Assembly: GCA_964611645.1 (NCBI GenBank)
Contig: CAZTAO010000004.1
Span: 62,001-126,000, forward strand
Direction: 5' to 3'
Source of the DNA: CAZTAO01 sp964611645
Lineage (GTDB): Bacteria; Armatimonadota; UBA5829
DNA: 64,000 nucleotides
The number at the start of each line of letters is the position of its first letter. Position 1 is the first letter of the stretch. The position numbers and the translations under genes are program-made. The notes below the pieces were generated by a model. It made no database searches. It had not been told where the DNA came from and saw only the letters and a list, made by a program, of their open reading frames with translations. Shown one piece after another: positions 16,864 through 25,023 of the stretch.

Positions 16864-18405
16864 TCACGCGGCCATCGCGGCGGGCTGTTCTGTGGAATCA
16901 TCCGGCAGAGTCCCGCATCTCATGCCGACGGCAAACAGTATCCAGTATACATAGGTCGGGTAAGTGAACAACGACGCTTCATAAGTTGTAATCCCCAGGC
17001 TGTAGCCAATGGCTGCAACCAGGATAAGGGAGTACAGGTCGCTGCCCGCGATACCCGTTCCCGGGCTTCTTGCCCGCAGGACCAGAATCCGCCCCAGAAA
17101 CAGAAGAAACGAGCCTACGTACAGCACTCCACCCACCAGCCCCAACTCCGCAAACATGCTCAACCAGGTGTTGTGGGAGCCTATAACATTCTTCGGGCCG
17201 ACGCCTCCCCGTATCACCATCGCGCTGATGCCGCCGGCGCTGGTCAGGCTCTTCCAGTACACGTCATACAAGTTCCCCAGGCCGGTCCCGAAAAGGAGAT
17301 TGCCGCGCCAGACGGTCATCAGGGTCGCATTGATGACAATGCGGTCACGCACCGTGCCTGCATCGTACATGCGGTTATATATCTGTTTGTTCTGCAAGAC
17401 AACGGGGATTGCTACCGCCAACACCACCAACGCTGTCAGCCCCACTGCTATATAGCTCCTCTTGGCGCCCCTGGCCACGAACGGCATAAGGAGCAAGAGC
17501 ACGACAGGAGCCAGATAGGCTCCCCGGGAGAAGCTGAGGTAACAGCCATATAGGTTGACCAGAGCGCAGAGGATATACAGCGCCTGGGATGCGCGTTGCT
17601 TTGTGTTGAATGCCAGATGCAGGGCAACGAACGCCACCGTGCCCACAAGAGCGCCAAAAGCCACCGGGTTTCCGAATGGACCCGCGGACCGCCCTCCGCC
17701 CACATCGCCCCATCTCAGCTTCACATCGGCTCCCGCCAGTGCGCTATTCCAGGACTTGCCGGCAATGTGCTCGTAGACACCGAGCAGGGAACAGTAAGTA
17801 CCCGCGATCACCAGGGCTATAAGGATAGAGCGGGCATCCTCTTTGCGCTTGATCACTGCTTTGGTCACAAAGTACACCATCACAGACAGCCCAAGGTAGT
17901 TGAAGCGGTTCTGTACAACGGTTACGAGATCGCCGGGGGGCCTCATAACCAGCGACAGCAGGCAGTAGAGCAAGTACCCCAGCAGTAGGATCTCGGCCGG
18001 GTGGGGTTTGGTGAATCCTTTGCGGTCCGCGAAGGCCTTGGCCAGCAGAATTGCCGCCATAGTCATTATGATGCCGCGGTCGAGCGTCAGGTTAGGCAGG
18101 CCGGCTCCCAACTCCACTTGCAGGTAGTCAATACCGACCGGCGCGATAACCAGCCAGACGAGAAAAGTGGCTCGCGGCCTGAAGAACGCGAGGCACACCG
18201 CCGCCGCGATGCCCAGGAAGCCCGCAACGTAGTACCACCACAGGTTGTAAGCGCAGAACCCAACCACGAACTGGGACGCAATGTACAGCCCATACCCACC
18301 GGCTACCAGCCCCAGCCGCACGACTCGTTCCCACAGTCGCAAAGCCTTGGTCCTGGGCGGAAGCTGCTCATACCCGGATTCCAGGATGTTGAGCCTATTG
18401 CCCAT
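16864..18405 (-). CDS. O-antigen ligase / Wzy-type polymerase membrane protein
   Basis: 513 residues with about 11-12 hydrophobic segments. The large periplasmic-loop region contains VIGSHNTWLSMFAELGLVGG, the H-N-x2-L...E-x-G-x2-G signature of the Wzy_C/WaaL superfamily, so it polymerises or ligates lipid-linked repeat units at the periplasmic face. ATG at 18405 overlaps the end of the exosortase gene by 11 bp, showing tight coupling. It ends 41 bp before the first glycosyltransferase. Confidence 0.88.
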   Translation of the reverse strand: MGNRLNILESGYEQLPPRTKALRLWERVVRLGLVAGGYGLYIASQFVVGFCAYNLWWYYVAGFLGIAAAVCLAFFRPRATFLVWLVIAPVGIDYLQVELGAGLPNLTLDRGIIMTMAAILLAKAFADRKGFTKPHPAEILLLGYLLYCLLSLVMRPPGDLVTVVQNRFNYLGLSVMVYFVTKAVIKRKEDARSILIALVIAGTYCSLLGVYEHIAGKSWNSALAGADVKLRWGDVGGGRSAGPFGNPVAFGALVGTVAFVALHLAFNTKQRASQALYILCALVNLYGCYLSFSRGAYLAPVVLLLLMPFVARGAKRSYIAVGLTALVVLAVAIPVVLQNKQIYNRMYDAGTVRDRIVINATLMTVWRGNLLFGTGLGNLYDVYWKSLTSAGGISAMVIRGGVGPKNVIGSHNTWLSMFAELGLVGGVLYVGSFLLFLGRILVLRARSPGTGIAGSDLYSLILVAAIGYSLGITTYEASLFTYPTYVYWILFAVGMRCGTLPDDSTEQPAAMAA

Positions 18406-20029
18406 CCCGCACCACTTCCCCGCTCCTGTCCAGGAAGTCTTTGATGAATGCCTTCAGCGCCGCGACCTCGGTCTCCTCGTCGGCATACATGTCTGTGGAT
18501 ACTCTGTACCAGACCCATGCGTTCGATCCACTGCCAGGTGGGTTCTTGCCCAACATCCTGGAAGCCAGTCCCAGCACCTCAGCCATCTGCATACCCCTGA
18601 TAGTCCTGCGTAGTTCGGGGATATTGCGGACCGTCTGCCCATCGTGCGCATACCAATAAACCACCAGCTTGGGCGAGAAGCTGCCCGCGGCGCGCAGGAG
18701 AGTGGCGTTGATGGGTGGCTTGGAGCCGCCCAGGTCAAGCGTGATCGCCTTCTCCGCGGTGATCGGCACTCCGCTCCCCGGCAGGCACGCCGTGGGATCG
18801 TGGAACGCGTCCGGGTCGGAGGCAGTCTCCATCAGCACATCGATGGCGCGGCCATCCATTGAATTTGTGAACAGGCGCTCCAGCAGGTCGCCTTCCTTGA
18901 GGTAGTTCAACACCTCCGCATCGATCTGCACATCCCGGCCCTGCCAGTTCCCCAATGCTCTTGGGATAGCCTCGCGCACGAGCCGGGGCTTCTCACGCGA
19001 CTTCAGCGGCTGTGCATAGATCGCTGCGAACCCACCCAAAACCAGCAGCAGGCAGGCGATGATTCCCTTGATCGCAAGCCCTCTCATTGTTCCCGGTGTC
19101 GCTCTCGCTGCGGAGAGCGGGCTGCCACCTCCGAAATCGAATTCGGCGGCCCGCATGAGCTTGGCGAAGCCGAACAGGATGGCGAAGCAGATCACAAGCT
19201 CAAGGTAGCCGCTCCAGTTGTGAAATGAAGTCATCGCGGAGGTTGTCCCGACCCACACCCCCACATACCCGATCATAGCCACCCGGAGCGCATTGATGAA
19301 AAGAGCCAGCGGGATGGCGAACAACAGCAGAATGATCCTTTTGAACATGGGGGCCTGAAGCATGTAGACGAAGAAGAGGGTGAATGTCACCAGTGAGATC
19401 ATCAACTGGAATCCGCTGCACACCGCCCCCACGTGCAGCGACTGTGGCAGATAAGGTGAGGATATAACCGTGCCCTGGTGTGTTGCCTCGTATCCCGTGA
19501 TGGTCATCAGCCACGCCGCGAGCTTGGTGGAGATTATCTGGAGGTTGATGGTCATTTTGTCCAGAGTGGAGGAGGAAGCAGGCACCATCGAGGCTGTGAA
19601 GATCACCGGAATGAACAGCAGCCTGGTCCATCGGGCACCCGCGAACAGCATCACCCCGCCTAGCAGCAGCAGCACAAACGAGTAGCCGTAGAGGCTGGCT
19701 GAGTCGATCCAACGGCCCACAATGTAGATCGCAATCGCCGGGACAAGTATCAAAAGCCCAAGCCAACTTGGCTTCGGCGCGGATGCCGCAAGCTTCCCGC
19801 GGCAAGCCAGGACCATAATCACCACGATTATCGGGACCATCGGCCCGTGGGAATAGTAGCTGAGCGGCGCCATCCACTCCTTCCACCATTCCGCATACAC
19901 CGGCCATTGCATAAACACCAGACCCAGCGCTGCCAGCACAACGGGCCAGTTGCGCACAAGGGCCATAGCTACATCATTGGGCGTAACGCGCTTTGTGGCC
20001 GGCGCGCTGTCGGAAGGACTCTCAGACAC
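18395..20029 (-). CDS. Exosortase fused to EpsI (DUF3485) domain
   Basis: 544 residues, GTG start at 20029 behind GGGGGTGAGCGA. Residues ~25-295 are an exosortase: eight or so membrane segments and the catalytic triad in its usual places, Cys204 (HVGAVCSGFQ), Arg249 (FINALRVAMIGYVG) and His270 (FHNWSGYLE). Residues ~320-540 form the EpsI domain with HDPTACLPGSGVPIT and LVVYWYAHDGQTV. Exosortases are thought to cut PEP-CTERM-type C-terminal anchors and are linked to exopolysaccharide. The fused layout is known in several phyla. I saw no PEP-CTERM-like tail on any protein in the window, so its substrates are encoded elsewhere. Confidence 0.92.
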   Translation of the reverse strand: MSESPSDSAPATKRVTPNDVAMALVRNWPVVLAALGLVFMQWPVYAEWWKEWMAPLSYYSHGPMVPIIVVIMVLACRGKLAASAPKPSWLGLLILVPAIAIYIVGRWIDSASLYGYSFVLLLLGGVMLFAGARWTRLLFIPVIFTASMVPASSSTLDKMTINLQIISTKLAAWLMTITGYEATHQGTVISSPYLPQSLHVGAVCSGFQLMISLVTFTLFFVYMLQAPMFKRIILLLFAIPLALFINALRVAMIGYVGVWVGTTSAMTSFHNWSGYLELVICFAILFGFAKLMRAAEFDFGGGSPLSAARATPGTMRGLAIKGIIACLLLVLGGFAAIYAQPLKSREKPRLVREAIPRALGNWQGRDVQIDAEVLNYLKEGDLLERLFTNSMDGRAIDVLMETASDPDAFHDPTACLPGSGVPITAEKAITLDLGGSKPPINATLLRAAGSFSPKLVVYWYAHDGQTVRNIPELRRTIRGMQMAEVLGLASRMLGKNPPGSGSNAWVWYRVSTDMYADEETEVAALKAFIKDFLDRSGEVVRDGQ

Positions 20030-20056
20030 TCGCTCACCCCCGTTAACGGTACCTGA

Positions 20057-22183
20057 CTAGCCGGGCTGCGCGCCATTCTCACTGGCTGCGGCTTGCTTCC
20101 GGCCATTGCCCCGGCCGGTGGATATGCCCGCATAGGACTGGTAGTATTGAATATAGGCCATGCTGTCTTCTCGTCTGACCCGGTTGAGCACCGCCCCGAT
20201 TATCTGCACCTCCACCGAGCACAGTCGCTCCTGGAAGTCCGTCTCACCATCGCGGAATACCTTGCCCGCGGGCTGCACCAGCAGCGCCGAACCCACCGCC
20301 GAGGACACCAGCACCGCGTCCGGGAATGCTGTTCCTGAAGGTGTGTCGTAGATAACGAAATCGGCTGCTTGCTGGGCATACTCCACGAAGTCCTTGAACA
20401 GCCCATTGCGCAGCAGCTTCACGGGATTTCCGTTGGTTGGCCCACTTGGCGCCAGCAGCAGTCCCTCGAACCTGGTGGGCACGAGCACATCTTCAAGAAC
20501 CGCCGTTCCGCTTAGCAGGTCGGAAAGACCCACGGCGTTCCCAACACCCATCATCAGGTGTTGCACGGGCTGGCGGAGGTCGGCGTCGACAAGTATCACC
20601 CTCGCGCCTTCCCTTGCCAGGCTGATTGCCAGGTTGCTGGCGGTAACGCTTCTGCCCACATCCGGGTCGGCGCTCACCACAGCCAGCGACCGCAGCCCCC
20701 GGCTCTCTTTCGCAAGCCACAGGCTGGAAGTAAGCATCTGGTATGAGACTTCCAGGACCTCCGGGCATTTCTGAGTAGCCAGGGAGTGGGCCTTTACCTT
20801 TGGCACCGGAGCAAGCACCGGAACACCCAGTAGCTTCTCCGCGTCCTTGGGAGTGCGCACGCTGGTGTCTGTGTAGTGCAGGAGCAGAGCAAAACCAATT
20901 CCCAGGAGCGGGCTCAGGACAAGGGCAAGCAGCAGTTTCAGGTTCTTCTTCTGCCCGACCTCTTTCACATAAGCCGGCTCGATGACCCTCAGGGCCACCT
21001 CGCTCGCGGCCTGGTGTTCCTTGATTCTGGCTTCGTCGAGCTTACTGCGCATAAGGCCGTAGGTCTGGGTGGAGGAGGTGACGTCGGCTTCCAACTCGGC
21101 CAGTTTTGCCTGCTTCGCGGGCATTCCGGCCATCTCGTTGCGAACGTCGTCGATGACCCTTATCAGCGCTCTGCGGGTAGCGTCGGCTCCGACTTCATCC
21201 ACCTTGCTCGCCACCCATCTGTCCATCAGGCTCTGGTAATTGGCGTTCAAGGCCTCATTCTTGCTTGCGGCTATCTCCTGGGGAATCTGTTGAAGCTGGA
21301 TTTTGACATCCTCAACCTGCCTCTGTATCGCCAGGACTTCCGGATGCTGAGGCCCTCTGCGGGGTTCGCCGGGCCTGCCGTTGAGCATTGAGGCCTTTGT
21401 GGATTCCAGGCTCACCAACTGCTCATTCAGCCGCTCCCAAAGTGGGTTGCGGGTGGTCTGGGTGCTCACGAGCTGGAACTGCGGCACGTTCTGCAGTTCC
21501 TTCTCCAGGCTCATGGTCTTGGCCCTGGCGGACTCGTATACCGCGTTGGAGGTGTTGAAGTCGGTTTTGGCATCAGACAGCCGCTGCACGGCGTTCGCGC
21601 TTTGGACGTCCAGAACTACAATGTCGTTCTCCGACTTGTACTTCTCGAGGGTGCTTTGCGCGCCGATCATGGACTGCTTCGTGCTGGCTATCTGGCCTTC
21701 GATAAACTCACGGCTCTGCCGCAGGGCGGCGTTGTTGAGCTCGGAGTAGACCTTGGTGAACTCCAGCGCAATAACATCCGCTGCGGTCTTGGCGTTTCTT
21801 CCGTCCGGCAGAGACACCTCGATGGCGAGGATATTGGTGTCTTTCACGGGTTCGACAGTGGTGTGTTTCACCAGGTAGTCGCCGTCAATGATGACCCCGA
21901 AATCCCGCATGGTCACCAAGGCATTGCGCAGGACCGGTTGGCTTGTGGCAATGCGGCCAAGGTTGGAGAGCCGCAGTTGCACATCCATCTGTAGAAGCTG
22001 CTCGGGGTAGAGCGGAATGCCTTCCCTGGACATGCCCTGGGATTCCATCAGTTCCACGTGGCCGACGTATGCTTGCGGAGTGCGGCTGTTGAGGTAGGCG
22101 ACCGTACCCGCGCAGATGATCATGCCAATCAGGATCATCCACCGCCGCCGCTTGATTATCTTATAAAACTGCCAGAACTCCAC
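20057..22183 (-). CDS. Wzc-like polysaccharide co-polymerase with degenerate BY-kinase P-loop
   Basis: 708 residues, GTG start at 22183. Residues ~1-420 are a Wzz/chain-length domain: TM1 at ~15-35, a long coiled-coil region (SREFIEGQIASTKQSMIGAQ and onward), TM2 at ~415-435. Residues ~480-700 are a bacterial tyrosine-kinase domain with Walker A' (RVILVDADLRQP) and Walker B (ADFVIYDTPSG). The Walker A motif reads SADPDVGRSVTASNLA: the P-loop Lys is Arg (codon AGA). The tail has a Tyr group (YIQYYQSYAG). Controls polymer length and export with the Wza-like protein next to it; phosphotransfer may be impaired. Confidence 0.9.
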   Translation of the reverse strand: MEFWQFYKIIKRRRWMILIGMIICAGTVAYLNSRTPQAYVGHVELMESQGMSREGIPLYPEQLLQMDVQLRLSNLGRIATSQPVLRNALVTMRDFGVIIDGDYLVKHTTVEPVKDTNILAIEVSLPDGRNAKTAADVIALEFTKVYSELNNAALRQSREFIEGQIASTKQSMIGAQSTLEKYKSENDIVVLDVQSANAVQRLSDAKTDFNTSNAVYESARAKTMSLEKELQNVPQFQLVSTQTTRNPLWERLNEQLVSLESTKASMLNGRPGEPRRGPQHPEVLAIQRQVEDVKIQLQQIPQEIAASKNEALNANYQSLMDRWVASKVDEVGADATRRALIRVIDDVRNEMAGMPAKQAKLAELEADVTSSTQTYGLMRSKLDEARIKEHQAASEVALRVIEPAYVKEVGQKKNLKLLLALVLSPLLGIGFALLLHYTDTSVRTPKDAEKLLGVPVLAPVPKVKAHSLATQKCPEVLEVSYQMLTSSLWLAKESRGLRSLAVVSADPDVGRSVTASNLAISLAREGARVILVDADLRQPVQHLMMGVGNAVGLSDLLSGTAVLEDVLVPTRFEGLLLAPSGPTNGNPVKLLRNGLFKDFVEYAQQAADFVIYDTPSGTAFPDAVLVSSAVGSALLVQPAGKVFRDGETDFQERLCSVEVQIIGAVLNRVRREDSMAYIQYYQSYAGISTGRGNGRKQAAASENGAQPG

Positions 22184-22261
22184 TTCGCCTACCCTTTTGC
22201 GTGCGTTACCGCATTACGCCCGTCACCGCGTTACACCAGTCATCGCGAACCCAACCACGTC

Positions 22262-22282
22262 ACCCTGAACTTGTTTCAGGGT
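22262..22282. repeat. Hairpin repeat CTGAACTTGTTTCAG
   Basis: ACCCTGAA (22262-22269) and TTCAGGGT (22275-22282) pair around a 5-base loop. This short palindrome is a very common dispersed intergenic repeat in environmental genomes. It sits between the Wza-like and Wzc-like genes of the operon and could act as an mRNA processing or attenuation point. No U-tract follows, so a terminator is unlikely. Confidence 0.6.
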
Positions 22283-22290
22283 CTCCTGCG

Positions 22291-23358
22291 CTAGAACAAC
22301 CCCAATGAAGTCAACGCCCTTATCGAGAACAACGTGTTGAAAATCTGCGATATCTTGGTCCAGTCCGGAGACTTGGTCTCAGGCACCATTAGCACATCCC
22401 CGCTCTGGAGCTGCACGTCCTGCGTCTTGTCCCCGCCCTTTGCGAAGAACTTGTCGAGATTGAGAGGAATCCTCTCCGGCTTGGCTCCCGACCCCCGCAG
22501 CAGAACCGTGTGTATGATCGAACCCCTGGGATCAGGCCCGCCCGCAAGGTTTATGGCTGCCAACACCGTGGTGGCGCCCTTTATCGAGTATATCCCGGGC
22601 CGATTGACGTGCCCCATCACGTATACTTTGTTCTGGTAGTCCTCCGGCGGGATATAGATAATATCGCTTTGCTGGAGCTTGAAGTTGTTGGTGAGGTCTC
22701 CCTCCAGCATCTTTCGCACATTGATGATCGTCGGCTTCTCCTCGCCCTTGCGGGTGAAGCTGACGTTCTCCAGCCACGCATTGTCGGTGTAGCTGCCGGC
22801 CATTGCTATCGCGTCGAGCAAGGTGTCACCGTCCTTGAACACCACGGAGCCGGGCCTGGTGACCTGCCCCAGAACGCGCACGGTAGGCTCATGAAGCCTG
22901 ATCAGGGTAACGGAAACGCGGGCATCCAGCAGCACCTGGCTGTCCGAAAGCCGTTTGGAGATCTCCTTGGTAAGTTCGGCCTGAGTCATCCCGGCGGCCT
23001 TTATCTCGCCGATGTAGGGGATGTTGATCTTGCCGTCGCTGGTGACCTGAGCCTGGAGGTTCTGAAGCTGAGGCTCACCCCACACGTCTATGCGAAGGAC
23101 GTCCTCTTCCTGGATGCGGTAGTCCTTGGATGCGGGAGTGTTGGTAGGGCTCGCCGGAACATAGGCTGAGGGAGGAGGAGACACAACCTCACTCGCAGGG
23201 ATTGTCGACGGAGAAGAATCTGTAGACCCCGCTGCGGGGGTTGTAGACTCAGAAGGGGATGCGGAAGCCTCCGCCGCCAGGGCTATCGACTGCGGAAACG
23301 CCAGGACACAAACAACCGTCAACATCACGACGAGTGCGATGGCGACTCGATGAACCAT
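22291..23358 (-). CDS. Wza-like polysaccharide export protein (Poly_export/SLBB)
   Basis: 355 residues. I choose the ATG at 23358, preceded by GGGAG about 8 bp away, because it begins a signal peptide (M-V-H-R then a hydrophobic run to ALAAEA); a TTG 14 codons earlier lacks these traits. A Ser/Thr/Pro linker to residue ~75 is followed by the Poly_export domain (DYRIQEEDVLRIDVWGEPQL) and two SLBB domains (VRVLGQVTRPGSVVFKDGDT; VYVMGHVNRPGIYSIKGATT). It forms the outer-membrane or periplasmic export channel. No lipobox Cys. First gene of the exopolysaccharide operon, downstream of a good promoter. Confidence 0.92.
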   Translation of the reverse strand: MVHRVAIALVVMLTVVCVLAFPQSIALAAEASASPSESTTPAAGSTDSSPSTIPASEVVSPPPSAYVPASPTNTPASKDYRIQEEDVLRIDVWGEPQLQNLQAQVTSDGKINIPYIGEIKAAGMTQAELTKEISKRLSDSQVLLDARVSVTLIRLHEPTVRVLGQVTRPGSVVFKDGDTLLDAIAMAGSYTDNAWLENVSFTRKGEEKPTIINVRKMLEGDLTNNFKLQQSDIIYIPPEDYQNKVYVMGHVNRPGIYSIKGATTVLAAINLAGGPDPRGSIIHTVLLRGSGAKPERIPLNLDKFFAKGGDKTQDVQLQSGDVLMVPETKSPDWTKISQIFNTLFSIRALTSLGLF

Positions 23359-23469
23359 CTGTGCGCTCCCATCACCGCCAAGAGACAGATCGCAGGTCAA
23401 GTGCCGTTCGGACTCCTGCTCGCGCGGCCAAAAAGCCGCAAATCACACGCGAATGCTCAGTACCAACCC

Positions 23470-23498
23470 ATTATAACCATTCGAGGCTCAAAGTTCAA
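23470..23498 (-). promoter_or_regulatory. Sigma-70-type promoter of the exopolysaccharide operon
   Basis: On the minus strand TTGAAC (23498-23493), a 17-bp spacer, and a perfect TATAAT (23475-23470). Transcription would begin near 23463, giving a leader of about 105 nt before the ATG at 23358. No clear operator or riboswitch is seen in the leader. Confidence 0.65.
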
Positions 23499-23525
23499 TG
23501 TTTGGGGAATGGGACCGAGAAGCAA

Positions 23526-23763
23526 CCGCAGATGACGCAGATTGCACAGATGACTAGTATCTCAGATCTGAGATTTGAAATCTGAAATCGGATAGGCGCG
23601 GACGCGACAGGCCAAGTATGAATTGGGAGGGCGAGGTTAAACCGAGCCGCCGTGCTTGGCCAGAAACCGCAGCTCAGGGGGACCTTCGCCCTCCCTATAC
23701 TTGTGCCGAAAGATGTTTCTCTCCCGGCGATCAGACTATCCAACCCTCAGACCCTCAAACTCT
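23526..23763. repeat. Non-coding stretch with CGCAGATgaCGCAGATT repeat
   Basis: The gap between the Wza-like gene and the aldo/keto reductase is ~405 bp (23359-23763). Besides the promoter it holds a 9-10-bp-period repeat (GCAGATGACGCAGATTGCAC, from 23528) that recurs at 24823-24850, then CTCAGATCTGAG and AGATTTGAAATCTGAAATC palindromes at 23560-23590. The remaining sequence shows no gene I can support. Confidence 0.5.
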
Positions 23764-24735
23764 TCACCATGCCCACGCTTCCGGGGAGGGGCCGCCTGGG
23801 CCGGGGAAGATTTCGTCCAGCTTGGCGGATATTTCCGGGGTGATCTCTATGTCCAGCGTCCTGGGAGAGTCTTCCAGTTGCTCCATCGTTCTCGGGCCGA
23901 TTATTGGGGCTGTGACCGCCGGGTTTGAGAGCAGCCAGGCCAGCCCGACGTGGCCGGGGGCTTCGCCCATCTCCTCGCACAGCTTCTCGTACTTCTCCAG
24001 TTGGGGCTTCATCTTCTCGATCTTCTGAGCCGTCCCTTCCTGTGCCCGCCTGCCTTCCTTGGCCTTCTTCAGCGCGCCGCCGAGTATTCCACTGGCCAGC
24101 GGGCTCCACGGGATCACACCCATGCCATAGTCGATGCACGCAGGGAGCACTTCCAACTCCGCGGTCCGCTGAGTGAGGTTGTACAGGCATTGCTCGGAAA
24201 CCAGCCCGAAGAAGTTGCGCTTGTTGGCGGCTTCGTTCAGCTTGGCGATGTGCCAACCGGCGTGGTTGCTGCTGCCGATGTATATCACCTTCCCCTGCTG
24301 GACCAGTGTCTCCATCGCCTGCAATATCTCCTCCGGAGGAGTGGCGCGGTCGATGTGGTGCATCTGGTAGAGGTCGATGTGATCGGTCTGCAGCCGCTTG
24401 AGGCTGTCCTCGCAGGCCTTGCGGATGTGCAGGGCGGAGAGGTGTGAAGTGTTAGGCCATTCGCCCATCGGGCCATAGACCTTGGTTGCTATTACTGTCT
24501 TCTCCCTGCGACCGCCTCCCTGGGCAAACCACCGCCCGACAATCTGCTCGGTAACTCCCTCCCCAAGCTTCCAGCCGTAGGTGTTGGCGGTATCAAAGAA
24601 GTTGATGCCCAGCTCGTGGGCCTTGTCCATCATTGCGTGGCTCTCGGCCTCGGTGGCGAGCGGGCCGAAGTTCATAGTCCCCAGGCAAAGCCTGCTGACA
24701 TTAAGTCCGGTTCTTCCAAGCGTGGTGTACTGCAT
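23764..24735 (-). CDS. Aldo/keto reductase
   Basis: 323 residues, a complete NAD(P)H-dependent aldo/keto reductase barrel of the YghZ/general-stress type. Visible motifs: start MQYTTLGRTGLNVSRLCLGT, catalytic Asp/Tyr in NFFDTANTYG, Lys in VIATKVYGPMG, His in DLYQMHHID, and the cofactor-binding VIPWSPLASGILGG and APIIGPRTMEQLED. ATG at 24735 with GGAGG 6 bp upstream. It stands alone with repeat-filled gaps on both sides; substrate unknown, probably a small aldehyde or sugar-derived carbonyl. Confidence 0.92.
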   Translation of the reverse strand: MQYTTLGRTGLNVSRLCLGTMNFGPLATEAESHAMMDKAHELGINFFDTANTYGWKLGEGVTEQIVGRWFAQGGGRREKTVIATKVYGPMGEWPNTSHLSALHIRKACEDSLKRLQTDHIDLYQMHHIDRATPPEEILQAMETLVQQGKVIYIGSSNHAGWHIAKLNEAANKRNFFGLVSEQCLYNLTQRTAELEVLPACIDYGMGVIPWSPLASGILGGALKKAKEGRRAQEGTAQKIEKMKPQLEKYEKLCEEMGEAPGHVGLAWLLSNPAVTAPIIGPRTMEQLEDSPRTLDIEITPEISAKLDEIFPGPGGPSPEAWAW

Positions 24736-24822
24736 TCAGGGCCTCCATTGTCGAATTCGCGCAGGCTATAGATTCCCCTGCAGCTTCGGGGGCAAACATC
24801 GGGGGCGAAGCACGATGGCTAT

Positions 24823-24960
24823 CCGCAGATGGCGCAGATGTCACAGATGGGGAGCGAGGTAACTGGGATAGGACACGCAAACCCCCTCGCCCCCTTATCA
24901 GGGGGAAAGGACACGGCGTCGCCGTTCTTCCTCCCTGACAAGGTAGGGTAGGGTGGGTTT
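24823..24960. repeat. CGCAGATG-period repeat and CCCCTTATCAGGGGG-type palindromes
   Basis: Between the reductase and metY (gap 24736-25023). At 24823-24850 the unit CCGCAGATGGCGCAGATG repeats the motif seen near 23.53 kb. Then CCCCCTTATCAGGGGG (near 24893) forms a palindrome, with CCTTGTCAGGG-like sequence (24930-24945, read on the minus strand) echoing it. Nothing coding is supported. Confidence 0.5.
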
Positions 24961-25023
24961 GCGTCTCTGTCGGCAGCATCCCCGGTGGCGGCTGAGATTC
25001 CACCACCGAGGGGATACAGATGG

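Noticed and set aside
22262..22282. Intrinsic terminator between the Wza-like and Wzc-like genes
   Set aside because: The hairpin has no U-tract and is a common dispersed repeat.
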